This document shows positions 39,593 to 48,565 of a stretch of 59,218 nucleotides of DNA, piece by piece; positions within the stretch are counted from its first letter, which is position 1; the number at the start of each line of letters is the position of its first letter. The DNA comes from SVTX01 sp964526505 (GTDB taxonomy: Bacteria > Bacillota > Clostridia > Oscillospirales > CAG-272): NCBI GenBank assembly GCA_964526505.1, contig CAZGJC010000007.1:1-59218 (forward strand), written 5' to 3'. The notes under the pieces were generated by a model. It saw only the letters and a program-made list of their open reading frames with translations, was not told the origin of the DNA and made no database searches. The position numbers and the translations under genes were made by a program.

Positions 39593-41146
39593 TTATATGC
39601 TTTCGTCAATTCCCCAATACTTGCGGTCAAGACTGCGAAGTTGTATCGCTTCTGCGATATGCTCCGTGCGGATAATATCACTCTGTGCCAAATCGGCAAT
39701 GGTTCGTGCAACACGCATTATTCTGTCGTAACCTCTGGCTGACAGACCCATAGTGTCGTATGCACATTTGAGCAAATCCATAGCCTCGGGTTCCGCTTTG
39801 CAATATTTTCTTATGCCCGATGCGTCAAGGCGTGCGTTACAAGATATGCCGTCGTCCCTCATTCGCTCCGTGGCGAATTTTCTTGCTTCGGTCACACGCA
39901 TACGTATTGTTTCACTGCTTTCGGATTTTATTCCGTCGGACGACAGTTCGTCATACGTAAGCGACGGCAATTCTATTTGTATGTCAATTCGGTCAAGCAT
40001 AGGACCGCTTATGCGTGAAATATATTTTTTTACGTCCGTCGGTTTACACGTACATCTTCTTGTCGGGTGACCGTAATATCCGCATCTGCAAGGGTTCATC
40101 GCTCCCACAAGCATAAACGAACATGGAAACGTTACCCTGCCCCCTGCCCTTGTTATCGTAACTTTGCCGTCTTCAAGCGGTTGACGCAAAGCATCGGTTA
40201 CCTGCTTCGGAAACTCCGGAAGTTCATCCAGAAAAAGCACGCCGTTATTCGCAAGTGACACCTCTCCCGGCGAAGGGTTGACACCTCCTCCGACAAGACT
40301 CACAGACGACATCGTATGGTGAGGAGAACGAAACGGTCGGCAGGATATAAGCGACACGCCGTCAGGCAACGTTCCTGCCGATGAATGTATTTTTGTGGTT
40401 TCAATTGCCTCTTCAAAAGTCAACGGAGGCAATATCGTGGCAAGCCGTTTGGCAAGCATCGACTTTCCTGTACCGGGAGGTCCGATAAGCAAAATATTAT
40501 GTCCGCCGGTTGCCGCTATCTCCATCGCTCTTTTCGCCTGTGCCTGACCCTTAACGTCGGAAAAATCCATGCCGTAATTTTTAGAAGAATCGTAAAATTC
40601 TTTTCTGTCGTACTCGACGGGTGACAAAACCTCAACGCCGTTAAGGTGAGAAACAAGTTGACGCATATTCTCGATTGAATAAACGGATATTCCCTCAACC
40701 GCCGCCGCTTCAAGAGCGTTTTCGGCAGGAACGTAAAATTCGGTAAATCCCGCATCCCTTGCCACCACGCACATTGACACTACGCCTCTTACACCTCGAA
40801 GATTACCCGAAAGTGACAATTCCCCGATAAAACATCGGTGCGACACGTCAACGTCGGAACGAACAATCCCCGAACTCTTCATAATGCCGAGCAGAATGGC
40901 AACGTCATACGCCGATCCCTCTTTTTTTCTGTTGGCGGGAGCAAGATTCACCATAAAAGACATTTCCGGAAATCTGTATCCGCTGTTTATGCACGCAGTT
41001 CTCACCCTCTCCTTTGCCTCTTTGACCGCCATGTCTGGAAGTCCGACAAGTTCGAAGTTGGGAAGTCTCGGTTGTGCGTCGGTCTCAACTGTAACAATAT
41101 ACCCGTCAATGCCGAATATTCCCGCACCGAAAATACAAGATAGCAT
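39593..41146 (-). CDS. comM: ComM/YifB-family AAA+ Mg-chelatase-like ATPase
   Basis: 517 residues. A Lon-like N-terminal domain (about 1-180) precedes the AAA+ core with Walker A GPPGTGKSM, a zinc-like Cys cluster (CRCGYYGHPTRRCTC) and sensor region. ComM acts as a branch-migration helicase in natural transformation in some bacteria; in others the role is unknown. No other competence genes are in the window. It is upstream of the CDF gene, which starts 16 bases after it ends. Confidence 0.93.
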   Translation of the reverse strand: MLSCIFGAGIFGIDGYIVTVETDAQPRLPNFELVGLPDMAVKEAKERVRTACINSGYRFPEMSFMVNLAPANRKKEGSAYDVAILLGIMKSSGIVRSDVDVSHRCFIGELSLSGNLRGVRGVVSMCVVARDAGFTEFYVPAENALEAAAVEGISVYSIENMRQLVSHLNGVEVLSPVEYDRKEFYDSSKNYGMDFSDVKGQAQAKRAMEIAATGGHNILLIGPPGTGKSMLAKRLATILPPLTFEEAIETTKIHSSAGTLPDGVSLISCRPFRSPHHTMSSVSLVGGGVNPSPGEVSLANNGVLFLDELPEFPKQVTDALRQPLEDGKVTITRAGGRVTFPCSFMLVGAMNPCRCGYYGHPTRRCTCKPTDVKKYISRISGPMLDRIDIQIELPSLTYDELSSDGIKSESSETIRMRVTEARKFATERMRDDGISCNARLDASGIRKYCKAEPEAMDLLKCAYDTMGLSARGYDRIMRVARTIADLAQSDIIRTEHIAEAIQLRSLDRKYWGIDESI

Positions 41147-41177
41147 AACATTTACCTCTCTGCAATTAGTAAATTTA

Positions 41178-41206
41178 ATTATATCACAGGTATCGTCAAA
41201 TTACAA
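41178..41206 (-). promoter_or_regulatory. Sigma-A promoter of comM-CDF
   Basis: Minus strand TTGTAA (41206-41201), 17-base spacer, TATAAT (41183-41178). Confidence 0.65.
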
Positions 41207-41267
41207 TAATTCTTGTATACACTTTTTTAAAATTTTATAAATATTTATTTATTTGCATACCCTTCTA

Positions 41268-41296
41268 TTGACAAACACCCCGTTTTGTTGTATAAT
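41268..41296 (+). promoter_or_regulatory. Sigma-A promoter of the BspA-like lipoprotein
   Basis: Perfect TTGACA (41268-41273), 17-base spacer, perfect TATAAT (41291-41296). The leader of about 100 bases before the ATG has no recognised riboswitch. Confidence 0.85.
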
Positions 41297-41400
41297 TTAG
41301 GATAGACAAAGTTTATGCGACCGATAGTTTCCGTATATTTTGATCGAAACGACGGTTGCACGCAGATTACTTATTTCAAACATTCCACGGAGGTTTTTTG

Positions 41401-42219
41401 ATGAAAAAACTGTTGGTTGCGATTTTAGCCGTTCTTCTTCTCGTCTCCGTCACGGCGTGTGGCGATAATTCGGACGATGACACGAGCGGTGTTAAAAATT
41501 ATGCAGAAACTACAACTTACGACGTAAAAGATACCACGGGCAAGGTTCTCGGAACACTTACGTATACAGCACAGGGAACGGACTTTGCAATAATCACAAA
41601 ATACACTCCTCGTATATCCGGGGCACATTCGGTTTATATTCCCGAGGTTCTTCCCACGTCCGAACGTACTGTTATCGGAATCGGAAGCGAAGCGTTCAAG
41701 GCTTGTTCGTCTGTAACATCGGTAACACTTCCCTCGACCGTTGAAACAATCGGCAACTGGGCATTCTCGGATTGCACGTCGCTTTACCAAATGGAAATTC
41801 CGTCAAGCGTAAAATCCATAGGCAAGGGTGCATTTGAAAGTTGCCCCTCTCTCACAGAATTAAAATTTTCGGAAAACAGTTCTCTCACTTCAATCGGGGA
41901 TTACGCTTTCTACAATTGTGACGTTATCGAAACCGTTACAATTCCCGAAGGAACCGAATCTCTCGGTGATGCGGTATTTATGAACTGCCCCGCACTTAAA
42001 ACCGTAACTCTTCCCGAAACACTTACAGCAATCGGAAAAACCGCATTTGCGGAATGTTCGGCAATCGAAAAAATCACTCTCGGCGATAATATCGAAAGTC
42101 TCGGCGAATATGCGTTCGGCACAATGTTGAGTGATGAAGATAAAGCGGGCGTTATCGTATACAATAAAGATACCACAACGGATAAAACAATAAACTCCTC
42201 AAATTCCGACGAGGAATAA
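41401..42219 (+). CDS. BspA-like leucine-rich repeat lipoprotein (short)
   Basis: 272 residues. A lipoprotein signal (MKKLLVAILAVLLLVSVTAC) is followed by an Asp-rich linker and six to seven LRR_5 units of the form SVETIGNWAFSDCTSL and TLTAIGKTAFAECSAI. It lacks the PFVGDGES insertion of the larger BspA-like protein at 30916. Extracytoplasmic, probably surface attached. The ATG at 41401 has GGAGG eight bases upstream; the track's longer form would place the signal peptide internally. Confidence 0.88.
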   Translation: MKKLLVAILAVLLLVSVTACGDNSDDDTSGVKNYAETTTYDVKDTTGKVLGTLTYTAQGTDFAIITKYTPRISGAHSVYIPEVLPTSERTVIGIGSEAFKACSSVTSVTLPSTVETIGNWAFSDCTSLYQMEIPSSVKSIGKGAFESCPSLTELKFSENSSLTSIGDYAFYNCDVIETVTIPEGTESLGDAVFMNCPALKTVTLPETLTAIGKTAFAECSAIEKITLGDNIESLGEYAFGTMLSDEDKAGVIVYNKDTTTDKTINSSNSDEE

Positions 42220-42233
42220 CCGAGTTTAGCACA

Positions 42234-42267
42234 AAAGAAGAGCAAACTTTCAAGTTTGCTCTTCTTT
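42234..42267. terminator. Bidirectional terminator between the BspA-like gene and nrnA
   Basis: Stem AAAGAAGAGCAAACT / AGTTTGCTCTTCTTT around a 4-base loop, flanked by A on the left and T on the right. It overlaps the last codons of nrnA. Confidence 0.85.
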
Positions 42268-43296
42268 GTTTTTGCAATTTTCAATATCAGACATTTTCAT
42301 TTCGACAGCCGATATTATCGTCATTTCAGCCGTCAATATAGAATCGCAATTCAAAGTACACCCTGCCGCTCTGCAATGTCCTCCGCCACCGTATATACCG
42401 CATATCTCCGACACGTCAAAGTCACTTTGCGACCTCATTGATACTCTGAATTTGTTTTCCTCTCCGAGTTGCTTGACAACCGTCGCAACCTCAACGCCCT
42501 TTACCGAACGTGCGACGTCAATCAACGTTTCGAGATTTTCGTCCGTCGCACCATATTGTTCTTTCAAAGAATATGGAAAAGCGATAACGGCGATTTTGCC
42601 GTCCGCATAAAAATTCATTCGTTCAAATCCGGCGTGTTCCACTTGCATTTGTTTTAAAGTTTTTATGCCGAACAAACGGTGATTTATATCCGATGCGGGA
42701 ACACCGTCCTCTATCAGACGTGAGGCTATTCGGTGTGCTTTCGGAGTAGTGTTGTTATACCTGAAACATCCCGTATCCGCACTAATAGCCGTATAAATTA
42801 GATTCTTTACATCGGACGAAATATCGTTAAGACCAAATCTCTTGGCAACGGAGAGCATAAGTTCATATAACACCTCGCCACACGCCGACGCCGACGAATC
42901 GGTGAAATAGTCGGCATAGCAGGTTCCTTTGCCGTGGTGGTCTATCATCAAATCTATTTTGTCACCATATTCATCGTATAAATCACCGAGTTGGGAGGGC
43001 GACGCCGTGTCAACCGATATTATTTTATCGGGGACAAATCCATCCGGTATTGATTCTGTCAAAACTCCGTCCTGATATTTTTCAGACGCAAATAAAAGCC
43101 TTTCGGGTACTTCATCCGCACAAATGCAAAACGCCTGTCGTCCGGTACCAATAATGGTTTGTCGCAATGCAAACGCAGACCCGACGGCGTCCCCGTCGGG
43201 ATGTACGTGAAACAGAATAAGATATCTGTCTCCGTCGCATAAAATATCGGTTGCTTGCTCAAACGTCATAGGATTTTTGACAGACGTGTCAGTCAT
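42250..43296 (-). CDS. nrnA: DHH-family bifunctional oligoribonuclease / PAP phosphatase NrnA
   Basis: 348 residues. DHH motif set: HPDGDAVGSA near the N terminus, MIDHHGKG centrally, and the DHHA1 motif GGGGHCRAAGC near the C terminus. It degrades nano-RNA and adenosine 3',5'-bisphosphate. Three in-frame ATGs exist; 43296 is chosen because the upstream CGGAG and its overlap with the rbfA stop fit coupling. The usual rbfA-nrnA pairing is kept. Confidence 0.92.
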   Translation of the reverse strand: MTDTSVKNPMTFEQATDILCDGDRYLILFHVHPDGDAVGSAFALRQTIIGTGRQAFCICADEVPERLLFASEKYQDGVLTESIPDGFVPDKIISVDTASPSQLGDLYDEYGDKIDLMIDHHGKGTCYADYFTDSSASACGEVLYELMLSVAKRFGLNDISSDVKNLIYTAISADTGCFRYNNTTPKAHRIASRLIEDGVPASDINHRLFGIKTLKQMQVEHAGFERMNFYADGKIAVIAFPYSLKEQYGATDENLETLIDVARSVKGVEVATVVKQLGEENKFRVSMRSQSDFDVSEICGIYGGGGHCRAAGCTLNCDSILTAEMTIISAVEMKMSDIENCKNKEEQT

Positions 43297-43729
43297 CACA
43301 TTCGTCTCCGATGTCAAAATCCTCGTCGTCTCCGCCCTTGTCTATGATTTTCTTCTGCTTTATATCTACGGGAATAGAGTCGATATCTTCCGTCACGGTA
43401 ATTCCTTCGAGAATTTTGGATATCTTTGCACCGTATTCAATCGAACCGTCCTCAACAAACGTAAGTTCCGGCGTTATACGTAAATTCATATTCTTCGCTA
43501 TTTGACTGCGAACGTAGCCGGACGCCGTGCGTAAACCTTGTTTTACTTCTTTTTTGTCTCCGCTTAAAACAGAATAATATATTTTAGCGTATTTGAGATC
43601 GGGAGTAACGTCTGCACCCGTTATACTTATAAACGCTCCGGATACTCTGGGGTCTTTGACGTTGCGAATTATCATCGACACCTCTTTTTGCATTTCGTCG
43701 TTTATTCTTCCCTGTCTGTATTTAGGCAT
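43289..43729 (-). CDS. rbfA: 30S ribosome-binding factor A
   Basis: 146 residues: the KH-like fold with RQGRINDEMQKEVSMII, VSGAFISITGADVTPDLKYAKIYYS and an acidic C terminus. It matures 16S rRNA and the 30S subunit. nusA-infB, usually upstream, are missing; the restriction-modification genes lie on the other side. Confidence 0.95.
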   Translation of the reverse strand: MPKYRQGRINDEMQKEVSMIIRNVKDPRVSGAFISITGADVTPDLKYAKIYYSVLSGDKKEVKQGLRTASGYVRSQIAKNMNLRITPELTFVEDGSIEYGAKISKILEGITVTEDIDSIPVDIKQKKIIDKGGDDEDFDIGDECDD

Positions 43730-43862
43730 AATTTGTCCTTTCCGAATTTTATCGTTTAAATTCTTCTGTATTATTATATTGCACTTAAATGTAAAAAAAT
43801 CACATGTTTTGCTTTTTAAATTCCGCCGTAACCACAGTGACCTCTCACTCGGCTACTGTATT

Positions 43863-43891
43863 ATTATAATTTATTTTCTTCGCTTTGTCAA
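43863..43891 (-). promoter_or_regulatory. Sigma-A promoter of rbfA-nrnA
   Basis: Minus strand perfect TTGACA (43891-43886), 17-base spacer, TATAAT (43868-43863). It gives a leader of about 125 bases with a small AGTGA/TCACT hairpin. Confidence 0.75.
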
Positions 43892-43945
43892 GTTTTCCGA
43901 ATATAAGTCGGCAAATAAAATAAATCACTTATTACGTATCGATAA

Positions 43946-43974
43946 TTGACTTTGACATTCGTTTATGATATAAT
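43946..43974 (+). promoter_or_regulatory. Sigma-A promoter of the restriction-modification genes
   Basis: TTGACT (43946-43951), 17-base spacer, TATAAT (43969-43974), 33 bases before the endonuclease start. Confidence 0.75.
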
Positions 43975-44006
43975 AATTTTGAGGTAAAGCACTTCGGATA
44001 AACTAT

Positions 44007-44549
44007 ATGCCCATATATAATAATTTTGGTTATATTACTATTGACGACGCTCGCATTGATGAAACGTGTAATGCCTATTTCAAGTGGAAAGACCTAAATA
44101 CATACATCTCAAACAACAGCCATAGAGGAATCAATATGCCGGATGCAATAAGCGAACCTATGGGATGTTATTGTCTCGGGCTGTTATGGAACCGTGGCGA
44201 AGAGGTAGGCGACGCAACCAATCCCCAAACCAACGAAAAAATCGAGTTTAAAGCAACTTCGAGATTTGAGGGCGATTTGTCCTCTTTCGGTCCGCATTGC
44301 GAATTTGATAATTTGGTATTTCTTCGTTTTAAATTGGATGAAAATCTTCTTTATATATACGATTTGAAAATCAATTCGTACGAATTCGGAAAACTACCGG
44401 CTAATTCAAAAGAAACCATTCAAGATCAAAAAAATCAGGGCAGACGACCTCATGTAAGTTTACAATCGCTGTTTGTAGACGCAAAGCAACTTCAACCGGA
44501 TATAATATTTGATATTCGCAAATGCAGAATAATCACAGATAACAGGTAA
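44007..44549 (+). CDS. Bsp6I-like type II restriction endonuclease
   Basis: 180 residues. The look of the sequence matches the Bsp6I family: RGINMPDAISEPM, GDATNPQTNEKIEFKATS, DLSSFGPHCEFDNLVFLRF and QDQKNQGRRPHVSLQSLF. The EFKATS element has the acidic-x-Lys form of a PD-(D/E)XK active site. Family members cut GCNGC; that specificity is inferred. It is immediately followed by a cytosine-5 methyltransferase, the protective partner. Ribosome site is weak, which may delay endonuclease synthesis on entry to a new host. Confidence 0.85.
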   Translation: MPIYNNFGYITIDDARIDETCNAYFKWKDLNTYISNNSHRGINMPDAISEPMGCYCLGLLWNRGEEVGDATNPQTNEKIEFKATSRFEGDLSSFGPHCEFDNLVFLRFKLDENLLYIYDLKINSYEFGKLPANSKETIQDQKNQGRRPHVSLQSLFVDAKQLQPDIIFDIRKCRIITDNR

Positions 44550-44625
44550 TAATAGAAGAAAGGCGGAGTGTTTTATCTCTTCCTTTCGAATTATAAATTG
44601 CGGCGTGCCGCACTTTGGAGGTTTT

Positions 44626-45594
44626 ATGAATAAATTGAAATGTGCTTCTTTTTTTGCGGGAGTCGGTGGCATAGATATGGGCTTTGAACAGACAAAATTT
44701 TTCGAAACCGTATATGCAAATGAATTTGATATATACCCCGTAAAAACATACGAGAAAAATTTCAAAATAAAAGTAGATTGCCGTGATATAAGAACGGTAA
44801 ATCCGTGTGAAATACCCGATTTTGACGTTATGATGGCAGGATTTCCGTGTCAGGCATTTTCTGTTGCGGGTTTAAGAAAAGGATTTGAAGATGAAAAAGG
44901 CAGAGGAACTCTGTTTTTTGAACTTGTTCGCATTATAAAAGATAAAAAACCTTCGATTATCTTTCTCGAAAACGTTAAAAATCTCGTCGGACACGACGGT
45001 GGAAATACATTTTCCGTTATTTTGGAAACGCTTGAAAACCAAGGCTATAAGGTCAAATATTCCGTGTTAAATGCAATGGAATACGGCAACATTCCTCAAA
45101 ACAGAGAGAGAATATACATTGTCGCTTTCCAAGATGAACATCAATACCGCAATTTTGACTTCCCGAAACCGATAAAATTGACAACCAAGCTTACCGACGT
45201 AATGGATTTTCAAAACAAAGTTCCCGAGAAATACTATTACAGAGACGGAAAATACAAAGGTGATATGTATCGTCAATTGGTAGATGGCATGGATGATGAA
45301 AACGCAGTTTACCAATGGCGTCGTAAATATGTACGAAAAAACAAAAGCGGTGCAATACCTACTCTTACGGCGAACCAAGGCGAAGGTGGGCATAATGTAT
45401 GTCTTATTAAAACTCAACACGGCATACGCAAAATGACTCCGCACGAATGTTTTAACGCACAGGGATTCCCGCTGGAATTTCAATTACCGGAAGATATGAG
45501 CGACGCACGGCTTTACAAGCAAGCGGGAAATTCCGTATGTGTAAGCGTGATATATAGAATAGCCGAGCAAATAAAAAAAGCAGTGCAAAATTAG
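44626..45594 (+). CDS. DNA (cytosine-5-)-methyltransferase of the RM system
   Basis: 322 residues. Motif I FFAGVGGIDMGF, motif IV GFPCQAFS with the catalytic C75, motif VI FLENV, motif VIII QNRERIYI, target recognition region about 180-255, and motif X GNSVCVSVIYRIAEQI. It protects the host from the endonuclease encoded 76 bases upstream. The ATG at 44626 has TTGGAGG upstream and motif I follows it; the longer start at 44605 is not needed. Confidence 0.95.
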   Translation: MNKLKCASFFAGVGGIDMGFEQTKFFETVYANEFDIYPVKTYEKNFKIKVDCRDIRTVNPCEIPDFDVMMAGFPCQAFSVAGLRKGFEDEKGRGTLFFELVRIIKDKKPSIIFLENVKNLVGHDGGNTFSVILETLENQGYKVKYSVLNAMEYGNIPQNRERIYIVAFQDEHQYRNFDFPKPIKLTTKLTDVMDFQNKVPEKYYYRDGKYKGDMYRQLVDGMDDENAVYQWRRKYVRKNKSGAIPTLTANQGEGGHNVCLIKTQHGIRKMTPHECFNAQGFPLEFQLPEDMSDARLYKQAGNSVCVSVIYRIAEQIKKAVQN

Positions 45595-45625
45595 TTGCAA
45601 ACTCGCAAAAATATCACTCAAACAC

Positions 45626-45654
45626 TTGCTAAAATCGAAAAATTGTGCTATACT
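45626..45654 (+). promoter_or_regulatory. Sigma-A promoter of pgk-tpiA
   Basis: TTGCTA (45626-45631), 17-base spacer, TATACT (45649-45654), about 74 bases before the start. Confidence 0.65.
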
Positions 45655-45727
45655 ATACTTTGGTAAAAATTATGCGGATAATATTTATCCGGTCAAACAA
45701 ATATTCTGCGAAAGGTGGAAAATTAAA

Positions 45728-47047
45728 ATGACTTACAACAAGAAGTCTATCGAAAACGTTGATGTTTATGCAGGACAAAAAGTTTTTGTTCGTTGCGATT
45801 TCAACGTACCCTCCAAAGACGGAGTTATCACGTCAGACAAGAGAATTGTTGAGGCTCTTCCCACAATCAAATATCTTATGAGCCGTGGTGCCAAGGTTAT
45901 CCTTGCATCCCATATGGGCAAACCCCACAACGTATTCACGCCTGATTTTAAACTCACGAAAAAGGAACTCAAAAAAGTTGCCGAACTTCCCGAGTCCGAA
46001 CAAGCTGCAGCTACCGCTCAGTATCTTGAAAAAGCTAAAGGCGACGTAAAAAAATTCTCGCTTAAAATCGTTGCCGACAAACTCAATGAATATCTCGACG
46101 GAAAGGTTACTTTTGCAAACGATATCATCGGCGACGATGCAAAAGCAAAAATTGCCACTATGGCAAACGGAACTTGCGTTCTTCTCGAAAACGTTCGTTT
46201 TGACGCAGGTGAAGAAAAGAACAAGCCCGAATTTGCAAAAGCACTTGCAGACCTCTGCGGTGAGGGTGGTCTCTACGTAAACGACGCATTCGGAACGGCT
46301 CACAGAGCTCACGCTTCAACGGCAGGCGTTGCAAACTATCTTCCTGCGGTTTGCGGTTACCTCATCGGTAAAGAAATCGGTGTTATGGGCAAGGCTTTGG
46401 CTGACCCCGAAAGACCTTTCGTTGCAATCCTCGGCGGTGCAAAAGTTTCCGATAAACTCAATGTTATAAACAACCTCCTTTCCAAGGTTGATACACTTAT
46501 CATCGGCGGTGGTATGGCATACACGTTCTTAGCCGCTAAGGGCTATGGCGTAGGAAAGTCTCTCCTCGACACAGATAAGATAGAATATTGCAAAGAAATG
46601 ATGCAAAAGGCAGAGGCTAACGGAGTGAAACTCCTCCTCCCCATTGATACAACTATTGCCGACGGCTTCCCGAATCCCATCGACGCTCCCATTGAAACAG
46701 AAGTTGTCGATTCCGACAAAATCCCGGCAGACAAAGAAGGTCTCGATATCGGCACAAAGACAATGGCTCTTTATGCAGACGCAGTAAAGAACGCCAAAAC
46801 AGTTGTTTGGAACGGTCCTATGGGCGTATTCGAAAACCCCATTCTTGCCAAGGGAACTATTTCCGTAGCACAGGCATTGGCAGACTCCGACGCTATAACC
46901 ATTGTAGGTGGTGGTGACTCTGCGGCCGCTTGCGAAACACTCGGATTTGCAGACAGAATCACACACATCTCCACAGGTGGCGGTGCATCGCTTGAATTCC
47001 TCGAAGGTCTCGAACTCCCCGGAATCGCTTGTCTCCAAGACAAATAA
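45728..47047 (+). CDS. pgk: Phosphoglycerate kinase
   Basis: 439 residues, slightly longer than usual (about 395) because of a Lys-rich insertion around residues 70-115. Substrate residues RCDFNVP and SHMGKP; nucleotide site GGAKVSDKL, GGGMAYTFL and GGGDSAA. Transfers phosphate from 1,3-bisphosphoglycerate to ADP in glycolysis. The ATG at 45728 has AAAGGTGG upstream. Confidence 0.97.
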   Translation: MTYNKKSIENVDVYAGQKVFVRCDFNVPSKDGVITSDKRIVEALPTIKYLMSRGAKVILASHMGKPHNVFTPDFKLTKKELKKVAELPESEQAAATAQYLEKAKGDVKKFSLKIVADKLNEYLDGKVTFANDIIGDDAKAKIATMANGTCVLLENVRFDAGEEKNKPEFAKALADLCGEGGLYVNDAFGTAHRAHASTAGVANYLPAVCGYLIGKEIGVMGKALADPERPFVAILGGAKVSDKLNVINNLLSKVDTLIIGGGMAYTFLAAKGYGVGKSLLDTDKIEYCKEMMQKAEANGVKLLLPIDTTIADGFPNPIDAPIETEVVDSDKIPADKEGLDIGTKTMALYADAVKNAKTVVWNGPMGVFENPILAKGTISVAQALADSDAITIVGGGDSAAACETLGFADRITHISTGGGASLEFLEGLELPGIACLQDK

Positions 47048-47114
47048 TTCAGATTATTTTATGCAAATCGGGAATTTCCCGATTTGCTCAAATACATAAA
47101 AAGAGGTAATAAAA

Positions 47115-47873
47115 ATGAGAAGATACGTTATAGCAGGCAACTGGAAGATGAATTTCACACCCTCCGAGGCAACTGCATTTATCAATGAAATAAAGCCCCT
47201 TGTTGAGGGAAAGAACAACTGCGACATTATTTTCTGTGCTCCTTATGTAACCATTGCGGCCACACAGGCAGCCGCTCAGGGTTCAAACATTAAAATCGGT
47301 GCGGAAAACGTTCACTTTGCGGAAAAAGGTGCATACACCGGCGAAGTATCCGCAAAAATGCTCAAAGAATGTGGCGTAGAATACGTTATCATCGGTCACT
47401 CCGAGAGAAGACAGTACTTCGGCGAAACCGACGAAACCGTTAACCTCCGTACCAAAGCCGCACTTGCAGAAGGACTCAAAGTTATTCTCTGCCTCGGCGA
47501 AGTTAAGGAACAAAGACTTGCAGGCATCACAAAAGAAGTTGTTTCCATGCAAACAAAACTTGACCTTGCAGGTATCAGTGCCGAAGATATGAAAAATATC
47601 ATCATCGCTTATGAACCCGTATGGGCAATCGGAACAGGTCTTACGGCTACTCCCGACCAGGCTGACGAAACTTGCGGACAAATCAGAGACGCAATCGCAG
47701 AAATCTACGGCTCCGAAGTTGCGGAAGCAACAATTATTCAATACGGCGGTTCCATGAACGAAAAGAACGTCGCAGAACTTCTTGCAAAGCCCAACGTTGA
47801 CGGCGGTCTTATCGGCGGTGCATCGCTCGTGGCTACAAAGTTCAACGCAATCGTTGACGCCGCTCAGGCATAA
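47115..47873 (+). CDS. tpiA: Triosephosphate isomerase
   Basis: 252 residues, complete TIM barrel. Active-site motifs are GNWKMN, the catalytic His in IIGHSERR, and AYEPVWAIGTG with the catalytic Glu; the phosphate loop GGSMN and GGASL close the barrel. It interconverts DHAP and glyceraldehyde-3-phosphate, and so also takes DHAP made by the aldolase in the BMC operon. Confidence 0.98.
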   Translation: MRRYVIAGNWKMNFTPSEATAFINEIKPLVEGKNNCDIIFCAPYVTIAATQAAAQGSNIKIGAENVHFAEKGAYTGEVSAKMLKECGVEYVIIGHSERRQYFGETDETVNLRTKAALAEGLKVILCLGEVKEQRLAGITKEVVSMQTKLDLAGISAEDMKNIIIAYEPVWAIGTGLTATPDQADETCGQIRDAIAEIYGSEVAEATIIQYGGSMNEKNVAELLAKPNVDGGLIGGASLVATKFNAIVDAAQA

Positions 47874-47910
47874 TAAATATTATTTGTAATTTAATCAAAT
47901 AGTCCAAAAA

Positions 47911-47947
47911 GACATCAAGACAGCAACTGTCTTGATGTCTTTTTTTG
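47911..47947 (+). terminator. Rho-independent terminator of pgk-tpiA
   Basis: 13-bp perfect stem GACATCAAGACAG / CTGTCTTGATGTC with loop CAA, followed by seven T. Confidence 0.95.
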
Positions 47948-47980
47948 CAAAAAAACCTTATACAATAAGGGTTTCTAATG

Positions 47981-47997
47981 TATACCAGAAAAGTATA
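47981..47997. promoter_or_regulatory. Upstream Rrf2 operator candidate
   Basis: TATACCAGAAAAGTATA, twenty bases upstream of the -35 of the rrf2 promoter. It shares the pattern TRTACCAGARARGTATA with the site at 48051. Confidence 0.55.
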
Positions 47998-48016
47998 ATA
48001 TTTTTTGAAAAAAGTA

Positions 48017-48045
48017 TTGACAAACAGAATTAAGCGTGATATAAT
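48017..48045 (+). promoter_or_regulatory. Sigma-A promoter of rrf2-rubrerythrin-rubredoxin
   Basis: Perfect TTGACA (48017-48022), 17-base spacer, perfect TATAAT (48040-48045). Confidence 0.88.
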
Positions 48046-48050
48046 AAATG

Positions 48051-48067
48051 TGTACCAGAGAGGTATA
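48051..48067. promoter_or_regulatory. Downstream Rrf2 operator candidate
   Basis: TGTACCAGAGAGGTATA starts six bases after the -10 and covers the expected transcription start. With the upstream copy it supports autoregulation by repression. Confidence 0.6.
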
Positions 48068-48094
48068 CATTAAAAATGAGGAGGCGAACGGCAG

Positions 48095-48541
48095 GTGCGT
48101 ATAACACAAGAAGCCGACTACGCCATCAGAATATGTTTAGTTCTTGACAGTGATGGCGAGAAAATGGGTGCCTCCGCCATTGCGGATATGGCGTGTATAA
48201 CACCTAAAATCGCATTGAAAGTTTTACGTAAACTTTGCTGTGCCGGAATAGTTAAGTCTTACAAAGGCGTTCACGGCGGATACGAACTTGCAAGTGTCGG
48301 AGAAGATTTGAGCATACTCAAAATCATCGAAATAATCGACGGTCCCGTTCGCATATCGAAATGTCTCGATTGCGATCATAATTGCTCGAAGAACCCTTGC
48401 AAGACAGATTGCAAAATGCATATTGCTTTTGGTGTAATAAACAAAAAACTAATTGAAAATCTCGACAAAATAAATATTAAAATGTTGCACGACAAAGATG
48501 TGAGTGCAAAAGATATTGTCGATATTATAAATAAAATTTAA
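48095..48541 (+). CDS. Rrf2-family transcriptional regulator with Cys cluster
   Basis: 148 residues from a GTG start with GAGGAGG upstream. N-terminal winged HTH (MRITQEADYAIRI... ASAIADMACITPKIALKVLRKL) of the Rrf2/IscR/NsrR type. Five cysteines lie close together near residues 90-106 (CLDCDHNCSKNPCKTDC), more than the three of IscR, suggesting an Fe-S cluster or other redox sensor. It is followed by the reverse rubrerythrin and rubredoxin and preceded by two matched palindromic boxes, so it likely senses oxidative stress and controls them. Confidence 0.9.
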   Translation: MRITQEADYAIRICLVLDSDGEKMGASAIADMACITPKIALKVLRKLCCAGIVKSYKGVHGGYELASVGEDLSILKIIEIIDGPVRISKCLDCDHNCSKNPCKTDCKMHIAFGVINKKLIENLDKINIKMLHDKDVSAKDIVDIINKI

Positions 48542-48565
48542 CTTTAATTTAAGGAGATTATGATT

